DNA from: Rhodospirillales bacterium
Lineage (GTDB): Bacteria > Pseudomonadota > Alphaproteobacteria > Acetobacterales > Acetobacteraceae
Length of the DNA stretch: 35,241 bases
Assembly: GCA_947458025.1 (NCBI GenBank)
Contig: CANHCJ010000007.1
Coordinates: 1 to 35,241 of the forward strand
Direction of reading: 5' to 3'
Positions within the stretch are counted from its first letter, which is position 1; each line of letters begins with the position of its first letter. This document shows, piece by piece, positions 1 through 9,193 of the stretch. The notes under the pieces were generated by a model, which did not search any database, was not told the DNA's origin, and saw only the letters and a list, made by a program, of their open reading frames with translations. The translations under genes were made by a program, and so were the position numbers.

Positions 1-1380
1 ATCCCGGCCATCCGCACCCTGGCCGAGGTGGTCTTCCAGCGCCGCGGCGCCGAGCGCTGGCGCGTCCTGCCCGCCGCCCTCACCTCGGTGTTCTGGTGCC
101 TGCTGCCCTCCGCCGGCACCGCCTCGGTCGGTCTCGTCGCCGTGCTCACCCTGCTCGTCACCTTCCAGCAGGCCCGCCTGCTAGCGATCCAGAACGACAA
201 GATCGAGATCCAGAACATGCTGGTCGACAGCCAGCGTCGCACTAATCTTTCTAACGAATTAATTTCAATTAACGACAAGCTCGACAGGGAGAAGGAGGAG
301 GCCGAACGCGCCCAGTTCGGCAAATGCCGCACCGTCGCCGACCGCCGCTGCTGGCTGCGGATCGAGGGTGAGCCAGCTCAATTCAGCTTCATACCCACCC
401 AGGCCACCATTGGCCGCATCGCCGCTCTCACCCAGGCAATGCAACCATACCTGAGCATCAACGTTGAGGGAGCAACACCTGACCTCTGCCTTCACACCAC
501 CGCGTCGCCAACCCTCACGCGCGCCTATATCGCTTTGCTTGGCCCTTGGATCGCTCGCCGCGCGACCAATCCAAGCCACAGCGTTTCTCTAGACGAGGCC
601 AAAATCCAGTTGCGAGAGATCTACCTCTCCGACACAGAAGTTCTAGACGTGAAGAAGCACGGATTCTCAAGCAGAGTATTGGACTGGATCGATAACTCAT
701 TCGGTAGTGGACGTACATTCTTCCAACTAGGCTGCGGCCCAACCAGCCCTGAGCGCGGCCAAGTACTGGTCTCGCTGCACGCCGCCGGCATTGAGCTGAA
801 CGTGATCCAACGCGCTGGTGCCAACTTCACCTTCGCCGACATCCCCGGCGCCAACCTCGCCGGCATCCGGCTCGAAACCTTCGACCTCGCCGGCGCCCGC
901 CTGCCCGGCGCGAACCTCACCGGCGCCACGCTGTCCGGCGTCAGCTTCCGCGGCGCCGATCTCGGCAATGCCCGCTTCGCCAATGCCAGCCTCGCCCGCT
1001 CCGATTTCGAGGGTGCGCGCCTGCAGGCCTATCTGCGCGACGGCGATGCCCCGCTGTTCTTCATGCCGCGCGTCGCCCAGGACAACCAGCTGGCGGGCGT
1101 GCGCCTGTTCCAGGAAAGCCGCACCCCGAACATCGTCCAGCGCCTCTGCGCCACGCTTGCCTTCGCCGCGGCCGACGACCTCGACCCCGCCCTGCCGTCC
1201 CTGCGCGACAATGCCCAGCGCTTCGGCATCCTGGTGGAAACCCGCCCCGGCCGCGACGGGGCAACCCGGCAGGAGGCGGTGCTGGTGCACGACCTGCACC
1301 TGCCGCCCCAGGTCCTGCATCGCACGCCGGGCGGCGCCGTGCTGGAGTATCGCGGCCTGAAGGACTGCCCCCGCGGCTGA
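1..1380 (+). CDS. Membrane-anchored pentapeptide-repeat protein (5' end missing)
   Basis: The reading frame is open to the left edge, so the true start lies outside the window; a GTG at 28 is only the first internal start-like codon. Seen: a hydrophobic segment about 30-50 codons in (rich in L, V, A), then a charged, heptad-like stretch rich in K, E, D and R that could be a short coiled coil, a middle domain of about 170 residues I do not recognise, and from nt 800 to 1030 a run of A(N/D)LxG pentapeptide repeats. A C-terminal domain of about 110 residues follows. Pentapeptide repeats form a right-handed quadrilateral beta-helix and usually serve as binding scaffolds; no enzyme motif is visible. 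Bases 240-780 are clearly AT-richer than either flank, unlike the rest of the window. Function unknown; the family call rests on the repeats. Confidence 0.8.
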   Translation: MPAIRTLAEVVFQRRGAERWRVLPAALTSVFWCLLPSAGTASVGLVAVLTLLVTFQQARLLAIQNDKIEIQNMLVDSQRRTNLSNELISINDKLDREKEEAERAQFGKCRTVADRRCWLRIEGEPAQFSFIPTQATIGRIAALTQAMQPYLSINVEGATPDLCLHTTASPTLTRAYIALLGPWIARRATNPSHSVSLDEAKIQLREIYLSDTEVLDVKKHGFSSRVLDWIDNSFGSGRTFFQLGCGPTSPERGQVLVSLHAAGIELNVIQRAGANFTFADIPGANLAGIRLETFDLAGARLPGANLTGATLSGVSFRGADLGNARFANASLARSDFEGARLQAYLRDGDAPLFFMPRVAQDNQLAGVRLFQESRTPNIVQRLCATLAFAAADDLDPALPSLRDNAQRFGILVETRPGRDGATRQEAVLVHDLHLPPQVLHRTPGGAVLEYRGLKDCPRG

Positions 1381-1389
1381 GCGGCCCCG

Positions 1390-4300
1390 CTACAGCACGA
1401 ACCAGTTCGCCTCCACCGGTCCCGCGGCGGTGACGATGATGGTCACGTCGGCCACGCCGTCGCCGTTCACCTCGCCCTGGATCAGCCGTGTCGCCCCCTG
1501 GTCCTGCCAGCGCAGCTGGCCCGCGGCGCTGAAGGCGGCCGTGCCGATGAAGCTGAACGCATCCTCGGCCAGCGTCGCCCCGATCGCATCGATCGCGGCG
1601 AGGTTGATCACCTCCCCGGCCGCCCGGTTCAGGTCCTGCAGCGTGGTGGCGTTCGTGGCCGCCGGCCCCACCGCCGCCGGCAGGAAGCGGAACTCGTCCA
1701 CCCCATCCCGGCCGAGCACGGTATCGATGCCGCCGCCCAGCAGGAACACATCCGGCGCGGCCGAGCCCGACAGCGTCTGGTTCGCGGCCGTGCTGGCGAT
1801 ATCGTCGTTGAGGATGATCCCCACCGCCGCGGCGGTGGCCAGCGCAACGCCCTGCTGCGGGTTGGCCAGGGTCACGGTGAAGCTCTCGTTCGCCTCCGCC
1901 GCGACATCGCCGGCGACAAGCACCGTCACCGTCTGCGTCGCCTGGCCCGGCGAGAAGCTCACCCGCCCGGCCGGCAACTGCCCCCCGGCAAAATCCGCCC
2001 CGCTCGCCGCAAGGGTGCCGTTCGCCGTGCCGCCGGTCACCGCCCAGTCCGCCGCCGCAACCCCGGACAGGTCGCCGCTGCGCGTCACGGTGAAGGTGAA
2101 CGCCGTGCTGCCTGCCGCCCCTTCCTGCTTCTGCGCGCTGGCCCGCGCGATCGCCAGGGTGCCGGTGCCGGCGGGGTCGTCGTTGCGGATCATGCCGGCC
2201 GCCGTGGCGGTGCCCAGCGTCACGCCCGCGGGCACGCCCGACAGGGTGATGGAGAAGTCCTCGTCCGCCTCCACCGCCGTGTCGCCCGCCACCAGCACGG
2301 TGACGATCTGGCTTGCCTGGCCGGGATTGAAGCTGACGCTGCCGCTGGGCAGAACCCCGCCGGCGAAATCCTCCGCCGTGGCGCCGCCGGCGGCCACCGC
2401 CCAGTTCGCGCTGGCCGGCCCGGCGGTGCTGCCGCCGCGCGTGACCGCGAAGGTGAAGGCGGTGCTGCCGCCCGCGCCCTCGCCGCGATCGGCCTGGACC
2501 GGCACGATCGACAGGATGCCGGAGGGCGGGAAGTCGTCGTTCATGATCACGCCGGTGGCCGTGGCGCCGCCGATCGCAACGCCGGCCTGCGGCGCGGCCA
2601 GGGTGACGGTGAAGCTCTCGTTGACCTCGATCACCCCATCGCCCGCCACCGGCACCACCACGGTCGCCTGGGTGTGACCGGCGGCGAAGTTAACCCGGCC
2701 CGTGGGCAGCACGCCGCCGGCGAAGTCCGAGCCCGCGGCCGCGACCGTGGAGGCAACGCCGCCGCCGGTCACCGCCCAGTCGGCGCTGGCCGTCCCGCTG
2801 GTGTCGCCGCTGCGGGTGACGGTGAAGGTGAAGCCGGCGGTGCCCGCCTGCCCCTCCGCCCGCTGCGCGCTGCCGCGCGCGATCGCCAGCGAACCGGTGC
2901 CGGCCGCGTCGTCGTTGAAGATCACCCCCGTGGCCGCGGCGGTGCCGAGCATCAGCCCCGCCGAGGGGTTGGCCAGGGTGAGGGTGAAGCTCTCGTTGAA
3001 CTCGTTCGTCGCGTCGCCCTTGACGCTGACGGTGATGGCCCGGCTCGCCTGCCCCGCCGCGAAGGACACCACGCCGGTCGGCATCGCCCCTGTGGCGAAG
3101 TCGCTGCCGGCGGCCGAGACGGTGCCGCCCACGGCCCCGGCCGAGACGGTCCAGCTGGCACTCGCCGCCGCGCCGAGCGGGCCGGTGCGGGTGGCCAGGA
3201 AGGTGAAGCCCGTGGTGCTGCCCGATTGCCCCTCGGCCCGCGCGGCGTGCAGCCGGGAGACGGAGATGGCGGGCACCTCATCGTCGTTCTGGATCGTGCC
3301 GGCGGCCGTGGCGGTGGCGATCGCCGCCCCGGTGGCATTGTCGAGCGTGACGGTGAAGCCCTCATCCGGCTCCACGGTGCTGTCCCCGGCCACCAGCACG
3401 GTGATCGCCTGGCTCGTTTCGCCGGGCGGGAAGCTGACGGTGCCGGAGGGCAAGGTGCCGCCCAGGAAATCCGCGGCGGCGGCCGGGTTGCTGCCCGACC
3501 CGGCCACGGACCAGCCGGCGGTGCTGGCCTGGCCGGTATCGCCGCTGCGGGTGACGGTGAAGGTGAAGGCGGTGCTGCCGGACTGGCCCTCGGCCCGCAC
3601 GGCGGCGACGGCGGCGCTCGACAGCGCCGCGTCGGCGTTCTGGATGGTGCCGGAGGCCGTGGCGACGGCGATCCCGGTGCCGCTGCTGGGGTTGGCCAGC
3701 GTGACGGTGAAGCCCTCGTCTGGCTCGAAGCCGCTGTCCCCGGCCACCAGCACGGTGATGGTCTGGCTGGTCTCGCCGGCGGCGAAGCTGACGGTGCCGG
3801 AGGGCAAGGCGCCGCCTTCGAAATCCGCGGCGGCGGCGGGGTTGGCGCCCGACCCGGCCACGGACCAGTCGGCGGTGCTGGCCTGGGTGGTATCGCCGCT
3901 GCGGGTGACGGTGAAGGTGAAGCCGGTGCTGCCGGACTGACCCTCGGCCAGCACGGCGGCGGCGGCGGCGATCGACAGGGCGGTGTCGTCGTTCTGGATG
4001 GTGCCGGAGGCCGTGGCGCCGGCGATCGCGGTGCCGCTGCCGGGGTTGGCCAGCGTGACGGTGAAGCCCTCATCCGGCTCGAAGCCGCTGTCCCCGGCCA
4101 CCAGCACGGTGATGGTCTGGCTGGTCTCGCCGGCCGCGAAGCTGACGGTGCCGGTGGGCAAGGCGCCGCCCACGAAATCCGCGGCGGCGGCCGGGTTGCT
4201 GCCCGATCCGGCCACGGACCAGCCGGCGGTGCTGGCCTGGCCGGTGTTGCCGCTGCGGGTGACGTTGAAGGTGAAGGCGGTGCTGGCGGACTGGCCCTCG

Positions 4301-7300
4301 GCGCGCATGGCGGAGGCGACGACGATCGACAGGGAGGCGTCGTCGTTCAGGATGGTGCCGGAGGCCGACGCGGTGATGATCGTCGCGCCGATCGGGCCGC
4401 CCAGCGAGATGAGGAAGGCCTCGTCCGCTTCGACCACGCTGTCGCCGGCCACGGGCACCGTGATCGTCTGGCTGGTCTGGCCGACGGCGAAGCTGACGGT
4501 GCCGGAGGGCAGGACGCCGCCGGCGAAATCCGCGGCCAGGGCGGGGCTGCCGCCAGCGCCCGTCACGCCCCAGTTGGCGGTGCTGGCCTGGGCGGTGCTG
4601 CCGCTGCGGGTGACGGTGAAGGTGAAGGCGGTGCTGCCGGCGTGCCCCTCGGCCTGCACCGCGGCGGCGGCGGCGATCGACAGGGAGGCGTCGTCGTTCT
4701 GGATCGTGCCGGCGGCGGTGGCGGTGGCGATCGTGGCGCCGGTGGCGTTGTCGAGCGTGACGGTGAAGCCTTCATCCGGCTCCACGGTGCTGTCCCCGGC
4801 CACCAGCACGGTGATCGTCTGGCTGGTTTCGCCGGCGGCGAAGCTGACGGTGCCGGAGGGCAAGGTGCCGCCCGGGAAATCCGCGGCGGCGGCCGGGTTG
4901 GCGCCCGAACCGGTCACGGCCCAGTTGGCGGTGCTGGCCTGGGCGGTGTTGCCGCTGCGGGTGACGGTGAAGGTGAAGGCGGTGCTGCCGGACTGGCCCT
5001 CGGCCCGCACGGCGGTGGCGGCGGCGACGGACAGGATGGCATCGTCGTTCTGGATCGTGCCGGAGGCCGTGCCTGCGGCGATCTCGAGGCCGCTGCCGGG
5101 GCTGGTGAGGTTGACGTTGAAGCCCTCGTCGGCCTCCGAGATCGTGTCGGCGGCCACGGGGATGGTGATGTCGAGGCTGGCCTGGCCGGGCGCGAAGGTG
5201 ACGGTGCCGGAGGGAAGCACGCCGCCGGCGAAGTCCGCGGCGGTGGCCGGGTTGGCCCCGCTGCCCGAGGTGGCGTAGCCGATGGTCGCGGCCGCGCCGA
5301 GATCGCCGCCGCGGGTGAGGGTGAAGGTGAAGCCGGTGGTGCCGCCGGTGCCCTCCGGCTTCAACGCCGAGAGCGGCGCGATCGACACGGTGCTTTCCGC
5401 CGGCAGCACCACGCCGGAATAGAGCGCCCTGATCCCGGTGATGTCGCTGACGTTGAGGTCCCGGTTCAAACCCGAGGCAATGGGGGACAGATTGGCGGTG
5501 GGGTCGGTGGCCGTGTTGCTGTGGTCCAGCCCCAGTGCGTGGCCGATCTCGTGCAGCATCACCTGGAAGGCCGAGGAGACGGTGCCCTGGTAGACCAGGG
5601 TGCCGCCGCCATCGGTCAGCGGCGTGATGGAGGGATCCTGGAGCCGCACCAGCGCCCCGGCACTCATGGTGCGCGTTGTCGGGAAGAAGCTGAAGCTGGC
5701 CTCGCCGATCTCCCCGGCCGGAGGGTTGCCGAAATTGCCCCAGCCCACCCGGATATCGGCCTGCCCCTCCTCCCCTGGCGCGTCTGCCACCTCCACGAAG
5801 CGCAGCCCGGAGACGGCGGACCAGCGCGCGAAGGACGCCCGCCACAGCGCGGCGAGGTTCGCCTGCGCCACCGGGTCCACGAAGCTGCTGAAGCTCGCGG
5901 ACGCGCCGGGATAGTTGGCCTGGGCGAAGCTCCAGCGCACTTCGGGCGAGGTCCAGATCGCGGACCCCGGTTCGAAGCTGACGCCCGCCACCGTGACCAG
6001 CGTGCCGCCGAACCCGTCCGGCGCCACCTGGAAGCTGCGCCCGCTGTAGTCCCCGGCCAGGCGCAGCGACACGCTGCCGCCCGCGGTCGTGAGGACCAGC
6101 GAGCTGTCGGCGCCAAGCGGCACCGCGGCCGCGGAGCTCGCCAGCACGTCCTTCAGCTGGAGCACGTTCGTGGTCTGGAACCCGGCGATGATGCCGCCGA
6201 ACGCGCCCGCACCGCTGAAGGCCACCTTCGCGTTGGTGCCGACGAAGGCCATGGTGCCGCCCGAGACGGTGCCGAGGTCCAGCGTGGCGCCCGCCGGGGC
6301 CTGCACCACCAGCGAGCCGGAAAGCAGCCCGCCGATGGTGACCGTGCCGCCAGTGGCGCGAAGCACCCCCTCGCCCTCCAGGCTCACGCCATAGCTGCCG
6401 GCCGGAAGCTCCAGCGTCGCGTTGCGCGCGATCGTCACGGCCCCGTTGCCTGTCATGCCGCCGGCCAGCCGCAGCACGCCGCCATCGGCAACCAGCGAAC
6501 CCGCCATCGCCACCGACGTGCTGATCCGGCCGAATCCGGTGAGGACGCCACCGGGGGCGACCGACAGGCCACCGCTCGCGGCCAACGTTCCGCCGCCCAG
6601 TTCCAGGCGCCCGGCAACCGACAGAGCCTGCGCCGTGATGTAGTTGCGCATTCCGAGGATCTGCAGGTCGCCGCCCGGCACAATCGTTGTGAGGGTGCTG
6701 TCGATCGTTCGGGCGAGGCCCCCCGCGGTGCGCCCCTGGACCGCCGAGTTCACATGATTCAGCACCACCGTGCCGGCCAGCGTGGTGATCTCGGTGCTCT
6801 GCCCGAATCGCGCGATGTCGATGGTGGCAACCTGCCCGCCCAATGGCGCGCCGCTGGCAATGTAGGTGCCGCCCGACAGCGTGCCGCCAGACAGGTTCGT
6901 GAGAGTCGTTCCGTTCAGGAACATGTAGCTGCCAGAGACCGAGGCGGTGAGGGTGCCGTTGTTGGTCAGGGTGCCCTTGGTCACCTGCAGGACGGCGTCT
7001 GCCTTGTCGACAGCGAGCGTGCCGAACACCGTGGTGCCGCCGCTCGCCGCAAGGGTCCCGCTGCTCGACAGCCGCCCCCCCGTCGGCACGACCACGGTCG
7101 GGACGGTTGCTTTGCCCGAAAGCGCGAGCGTACCGGCGACATCCAGGGTGACGCCTGTGCCGCCGCTCAGCGACCTGGCCTGGACCGAGGTGCCGGACCC
7201 GACGGTGACGGTGTAGGGCCCCGCCGGCGACAGCGCGACGTCGGCATCCGTCGCGTTCGGGGCGACGACGCCGGCCCAAAGACTGTCCTGGCCCCACAGG

Positions 7301-7335
7301 CCGGAAACCGAGCTCTTCCAGACAAACGATGCCAT
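1390..7335 (-). CDS. Giant secreted matrixin-like metalloprotease with ten Calx-beta modules and RTX-type C-terminus
   Basis: This encodes 1981 aa. The start at 7335 (MASFVWKSS) is chosen over upstream in-frame codons because an AGGGGG ribosome site sits about 8 nt before it. Order of parts: residues 1-455, Gly/Thr/Val-rich, short imperfect beta-strand repeats resembling autotransporter passengers; about 456-647, M10 metallopeptidase-like domain with the zinc motif HEIGHALGLDH at 595-605; about 648-1846, ten Calx-beta modules mostly ending in NDD; about 1847-1981, a C-terminal region like that of serralysins/RTX proteins (a VFLLGGGIDTVLGRDG-like repeat, then NGDGVADV and a final WFVL). There is no N-terminal signal peptide. 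Known of the family: such C-termini direct type I (ABC/MFP/TolC) export into calcium-rich medium, where Calx-beta domains fold. No type I exporter genes lie nearby. Oddity: the Met-turn methionine is replaced by Leu (NLSP), so peptidase activity is uncertain. It could instead be mainly an adhesin or surface-layer protein. Confidence 0.85.
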   Translation of the reverse strand: MASFVWKSSVSGLWGQDSLWAGVVAPNATDADVALSPAGPYTVTVGSGTSVQARSLSGGTGVTLDVAGTLALSGKATVPTVVVPTGGRLSSSGTLAASGGTTVFGTLAVDKADAVLQVTKGTLTNNGTLTASVSGSYMFLNGTTLTNLSGGTLSGGTYIASGAPLGGQVATIDIARFGQSTEITTLAGTVVLNHVNSAVQGRTAGGLARTIDSTLTTIVPGGDLQILGMRNYITAQALSVAGRLELGGGTLAASGGLSVAPGGVLTGFGRISTSVAMAGSLVADGGVLRLAGGMTGNGAVTIARNATLELPAGSYGVSLEGEGVLRATGGTVTIGGLLSGSLVVQAPAGATLDLGTVSGGTMAFVGTNAKVAFSGAGAFGGIIAGFQTTNVLQLKDVLASSAAAVPLGADSSLVLTTAGGSVSLRLAGDYSGRSFQVAPDGFGGTLVTVAGVSFEPGSAIWTSPEVRWSFAQANYPGASASFSSFVDPVAQANLAALWRASFARWSAVSGLRFVEVADAPGEEGQADIRVGWGNFGNPPAGEIGEASFSFFPTTRTMSAGALVRLQDPSITPLTDGGGTLVYQGTVSSAFQVMLHEIGHALGLDHSNTATDPTANLSPIASGLNRDLNVSDITGIRALYSGVVLPAESTVSIAPLSALKPEGTGGTTGFTFTLTRGGDLGAAATIGYATSGSGANPATAADFAGGVLPSGTVTFAPGQASLDITIPVAADTISEADEGFNVNLTSPGSGLEIAAGTASGTIQNDDAILSVAAATAVRAEGQSGSTAFTFTVTRSGNTAQASTANWAVTGSGANPAAAADFPGGTLPSGTVSFAAGETSQTITVLVAGDSTVEPDEGFTVTLDNATGATIATATAAGTIQNDDASLSIAAAAAVQAEGHAGSTAFTFTVTRSGSTAQASTANWGVTGAGGSPALAADFAGGVLPSGTVSFAVGQTSQTITVPVAGDSVVEADEAFLISLGGPIGATIITASASGTILNDDASLSIVVASAMRAEGQSASTAFTFNVTRSGNTGQASTAGWSVAGSGSNPAAAADFVGGALPTGTVSFAAGETSQTITVLVAGDSGFEPDEGFTVTLANPGSGTAIAGATASGTIQNDDTALSIAAAAAVLAEGQSGSTGFTFTVTRSGDTTQASTADWSVAGSGANPAAAADFEGGALPSGTVSFAAGETSQTITVLVAGDSGFEPDEGFTVTLANPSSGTGIAVATASGTIQNADAALSSAAVAAVRAEGQSGSTAFTFTVTRSGDTGQASTAGWSVAGSGSNPAAAADFLGGTLPSGTVSFPPGETSQAITVLVAGDSTVEPDEGFTVTLDNATGAAIATATAAGTIQNDDEVPAISVSRLHAARAEGQSGSTTGFTFLATRTGPLGAAASASWTVSAGAVGGTVSAAGSDFATGAMPTGVVSFAAGQASRAITVSVKGDATNEFNESFTLTLANPSAGLMLGTAAATGVIFNDDAAGTGSLAIARGSAQRAEGQAGTAGFTFTVTRSGDTSGTASADWAVTGGGVASTVAAAGSDFAGGVLPTGRVNFAAGHTQATVVVPVAGDGVIEVNESFTVTLAAPQAGVAIGGATATGVIMNDDFPPSGILSIVPVQADRGEGAGGSTAFTFAVTRGGSTAGPASANWAVAAGGATAEDFAGGVLPSGSVSFNPGQASQIVTVLVAGDTAVEADEDFSITLSGVPAGVTLGTATAAGMIRNDDPAGTGTLAIARASAQKQEGAAGSTAFTFTVTRSGDLSGVAAADWAVTGGTANGTLAASGADFAGGQLPAGRVSFSPGQATQTVTVLVAGDVAAEANESFTVTLANPQQGVALATAAAVGIILNDDIASTAANQTLSGSAAPDVFLLGGGIDTVLGRDGVDEFRFLPAAVGPAATNATTLQDLNRAAGEVINLAAIDAIGATLAEDAFSFIGTAAFSAAGQLRWQDQGATRLIQGEVNGDGVADVTIIVTAAGPVEANWFVL
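1800..5394 (-). repeat. Ten tandem Calx-beta coding repeats (about 351-375 bp each)
   Basis: Within the giant protein gene, the same roughly 118-residue module recurs ten times, each starting near a [LI]S[IV]-x(5-9)-EG segment and ending with an NDD-type turn. Boundaries on the plus strand fall near 5394, 5043, 4689, 4335, 3984, 3630, 3279, 2904, 2529, 2172 and 1800. Counting from the protein N-terminus, modules 2-6 are near-identical over long stretches at the DNA level, whereas 1 and 7-10 are more diverged, so the middle of the array looks recently expanded or homogenised. These are in-frame protein-coding repeats, not a CRISPR array. Confidence 0.85.
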
Positions 7336-7519
7336 GCCGCGACCCCCTGGGCCGCCGGGATCCCTGCCCCGGACGACGTGCGCCAGTGTATGCGGCCGCA
7401 ACAACGGGACACAGGGATTGAATCAAGGAAATCTTGCCGGGCGTTCGCGTTGGCGGGCGGTCGACCGGGACGGGTGGCCGTTGCGGGCCGCCAGGGGGCG
7501 GTTCAGCCCGGCGCCAGGC

Positions 7520-8044
7520 TCAGGGCGCGTCCTTCAGGTAGCGCTCGGCCAGTTCCACGTAGTGGGCGGCGGTGCGGCCGAACTTCGCCTGGTCCTCGGC
7601 CGAGAGCACGCGCCACAGCTTGGCGGGCGAGCCGGACCAGATCTCGCCGGGGCCGATGCGCTTGCCCGGGGTCAGCAGGCCGCCGGCGGCGAGCATGCCG
7701 CCTTCCTCGATCACCGCGCCATCCAGCACCGTGGCGCCCATGCCCACGAAGGCGCGGTCCTTCAGGGTGCAGGCGTGGATGATGCAGGCGTGGCCCACCG
7801 TCACGTCCTCGCCGATGATCGTCGGCATGGTGCCGGCGTTCACGTGGACGATCGTGCCGTCCTGGATGTTGCTGCGCGCGCCGACGCGGATGAAGTTGGT
7901 GTCGCCGCGCAGCACGCAGTGGAACCAGATGCCGGCCTTTGGGCCGATCGTGACCTGCCCGATCAGCGCCGCGGTGGGGGCGATGAACGCGTCGGGCGCC
8001 ACCTGTGGGGTGGCGCCCTCGAACGGAAACAGCGGGCCGGCCAT
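7520..8044 (-). CDS. Gamma-carbonic anhydrase-like hexapeptide-repeat protein
   Basis: A 174-aa left-handed beta-helix protein of the YrdA/PaaY/CaiE type. Most of it is hexapeptide repeats, and the three His expected to bind metal in the gamma-carbonic anhydrase family are present: H67 (in TIVHVN), H85 and H90 (in GHACIIH), numbered from the ATG at 8044. Family members form trimers with metal sites between subunits; many are not proven carbonic anhydrases, so the substrate is open. The ATG at 8044 lies 3 nt after the argC stop codon; a GTG at 8050 overlapping that stop (GTGA) is an alternative start adding two residues. Either way it is translationally coupled to argC as the second gene of a two-gene operon. 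Confidence 0.9.
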   Translation of the reverse strand: MAGPLFPFEGATPQVAPDAFIAPTAALIGQVTIGPKAGIWFHCVLRGDTNFIRVGARSNIQDGTIVHVNAGTMPTIIGEDVTVGHACIIHACTLKDRAFVGMGATVLDGAVIEEGGMLAAGGLLTPGKRIGPGEIWSGSPAKLWRVLSAEDQAKFGRTAAHYVELAERYLKDAP

Positions 8045-8046
8045 GC

Positions 8047-9006
8047 TCACGCGGTGGCCAGCTCGCGCAGCGCGTTGCCGGGATGCGGCAGGCCGAGCAT
8101 GAGCGCGATGTTCTGCACCGCGGCCCCGGAGGCGCCCTTGCCGAGGTTGTCGAGCCGGGCGACCAGCAGCGCGTGGCGGTGCTTGTCGTTGGCGTAGACG
8201 CGCAGTTCCAGCATGTCGGTGTCGTTGAGGTCTTCCGAGGTGAGGCGGTCGGCGGGTTGCGTCGGCATCACCTTCACCAGCGTGCTGCCGGCGAAATGCG
8301 CCTGCAGGGCCGCGGTGAGGTCCGCACCCGTGGGCGCGCCGGCGAGCATATCCAGGTGGAGCGGGACGCTGACCAGCATACCCTGGCGGAAATGGCCGAC
8401 CGAGGGGATGAAGATCGGGCGGCGGGCGAGGCCGGAATAGAGCTGGGTCTCCGGCACGTGCTTGTGCTCGAAGCCCATGCCGTAGAGCTCGAAGCTCGGG
8501 CCGCCGGTGGTTTCGTGCGCCTCGATCATCGACTTGCCGCCGCCGGAATAGCCGCTGACGGCGTTGATCGCGATCGGGTAGTCCGCCGGCATGATGCCCG
8601 CGTCCACCAGGGGCCGGATCAGCGCGATGGCGCCGGTGGGGTAGCAGCCCGGGTTGGCCACCTTGCGCGCGGTGGCCACCTTCGCGGCCTGGCCCGGCGC
8701 CATTTCCGGGAAGCCGTAGGCCCAGCCCGGGTTCACCCGGTGCGCGGTGGAGGCATCGAGCAGCTTCGGCGCGCGGTCGCCCAGCGCATCGGCGAGCGCG
8801 GTGCTTTCCTTGGCCGCGTCATCCGGCAGGCACAGCACCACGAGGTCCACGTCGCGCATCATCTCCTGGCGCGCGGCGGGGTCCTTTCGTCGGTCGCCGG
8901 TCAGGCTCTTCAGCTGCACGGAGGGGAACGCCTCCAGGCGCTGGCGGATGCCGAGCCCCGTGGTTCCTGCCTCGCCGTCGATGAAGACCGTGGCCGTGTG
9001 TGCCAT
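8047..9006 (-). CDS. argC: N-acetyl-gamma-glutamyl-phosphate reductase, short form
   Basis: A 319-aa NADPH-dependent enzyme of arginine synthesis that reduces N-acetylglutamyl phosphate to the semialdehyde. The N-terminus has a Rossmann-type GEAGTTGLGIR phosphate-binding turn, and the catalytic cysteine C121 sits in the signature VANPGCYPTG. The length and N-terminal sequence match the shorter type 2 ArgC group. The start at 9006 is preceded by an AAGGAG ribosome site 8 nt upstream; the longer open frame to 9096 lacks family similarity. Its stop overlaps or abuts the start of the gamma-carbonic anhydrase-like gene. No other arg genes are in the window. Confidence 0.93.
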   Translation of the reverse strand: MAHTATVFIDGEAGTTGLGIRQRLEAFPSVQLKSLTGDRRKDPAARQEMMRDVDLVVLCLPDDAAKESTALADALGDRAPKLLDASTAHRVNPGWAYGFPEMAPGQAAKVATARKVANPGCYPTGAIALIRPLVDAGIMPADYPIAINAVSGYSGGGKSMIEAHETTGGPSFELYGMGFEHKHVPETQLYSGLARRPIFIPSVGHFRQGMLVSVPLHLDMLAGAPTGADLTAALQAHFAGSTLVKVMPTQPADRLTSEDLNDTDMLELRVYANDKHRHALLVARLDNLGKGASGAAVQNIALMLGLPHPGNALRELATA

Positions 9007-9193
9007 GCGAATTTCTCCTTCCGGCGGCATGCTTTGCCGCAGTGCGCGGGAAAGGCAAGGAAAACAGCGAAGCCGAGCTGCCTGCCTTCCATGCATTATT
9101 GCGCGGGCACCGTTACGGGGCCGGCGAGGGGGGTTCGCACCTGCACGAATTCAGGCATCCTGGCCGGCGACGGGTGGCAACGGGACGGCGGGC

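Noticed and set aside
1800-5394. CRISPR-like or satellite tandem repeat
   Set aside because: The repeat unit is about 354 bp, always a multiple of three, and encodes a known protein fold; there are no short spacers.
2674-7782. 1702-codon open frame on the plus strand, antisense to the Calx-beta protein
   Set aside because: Its translation is Gly/Ala/Arg/Asp-rich with no domain, and its periodicity mirrors the coding repeats on the other strand. The minus-strand frame has recognisable domains and a ribosome site.
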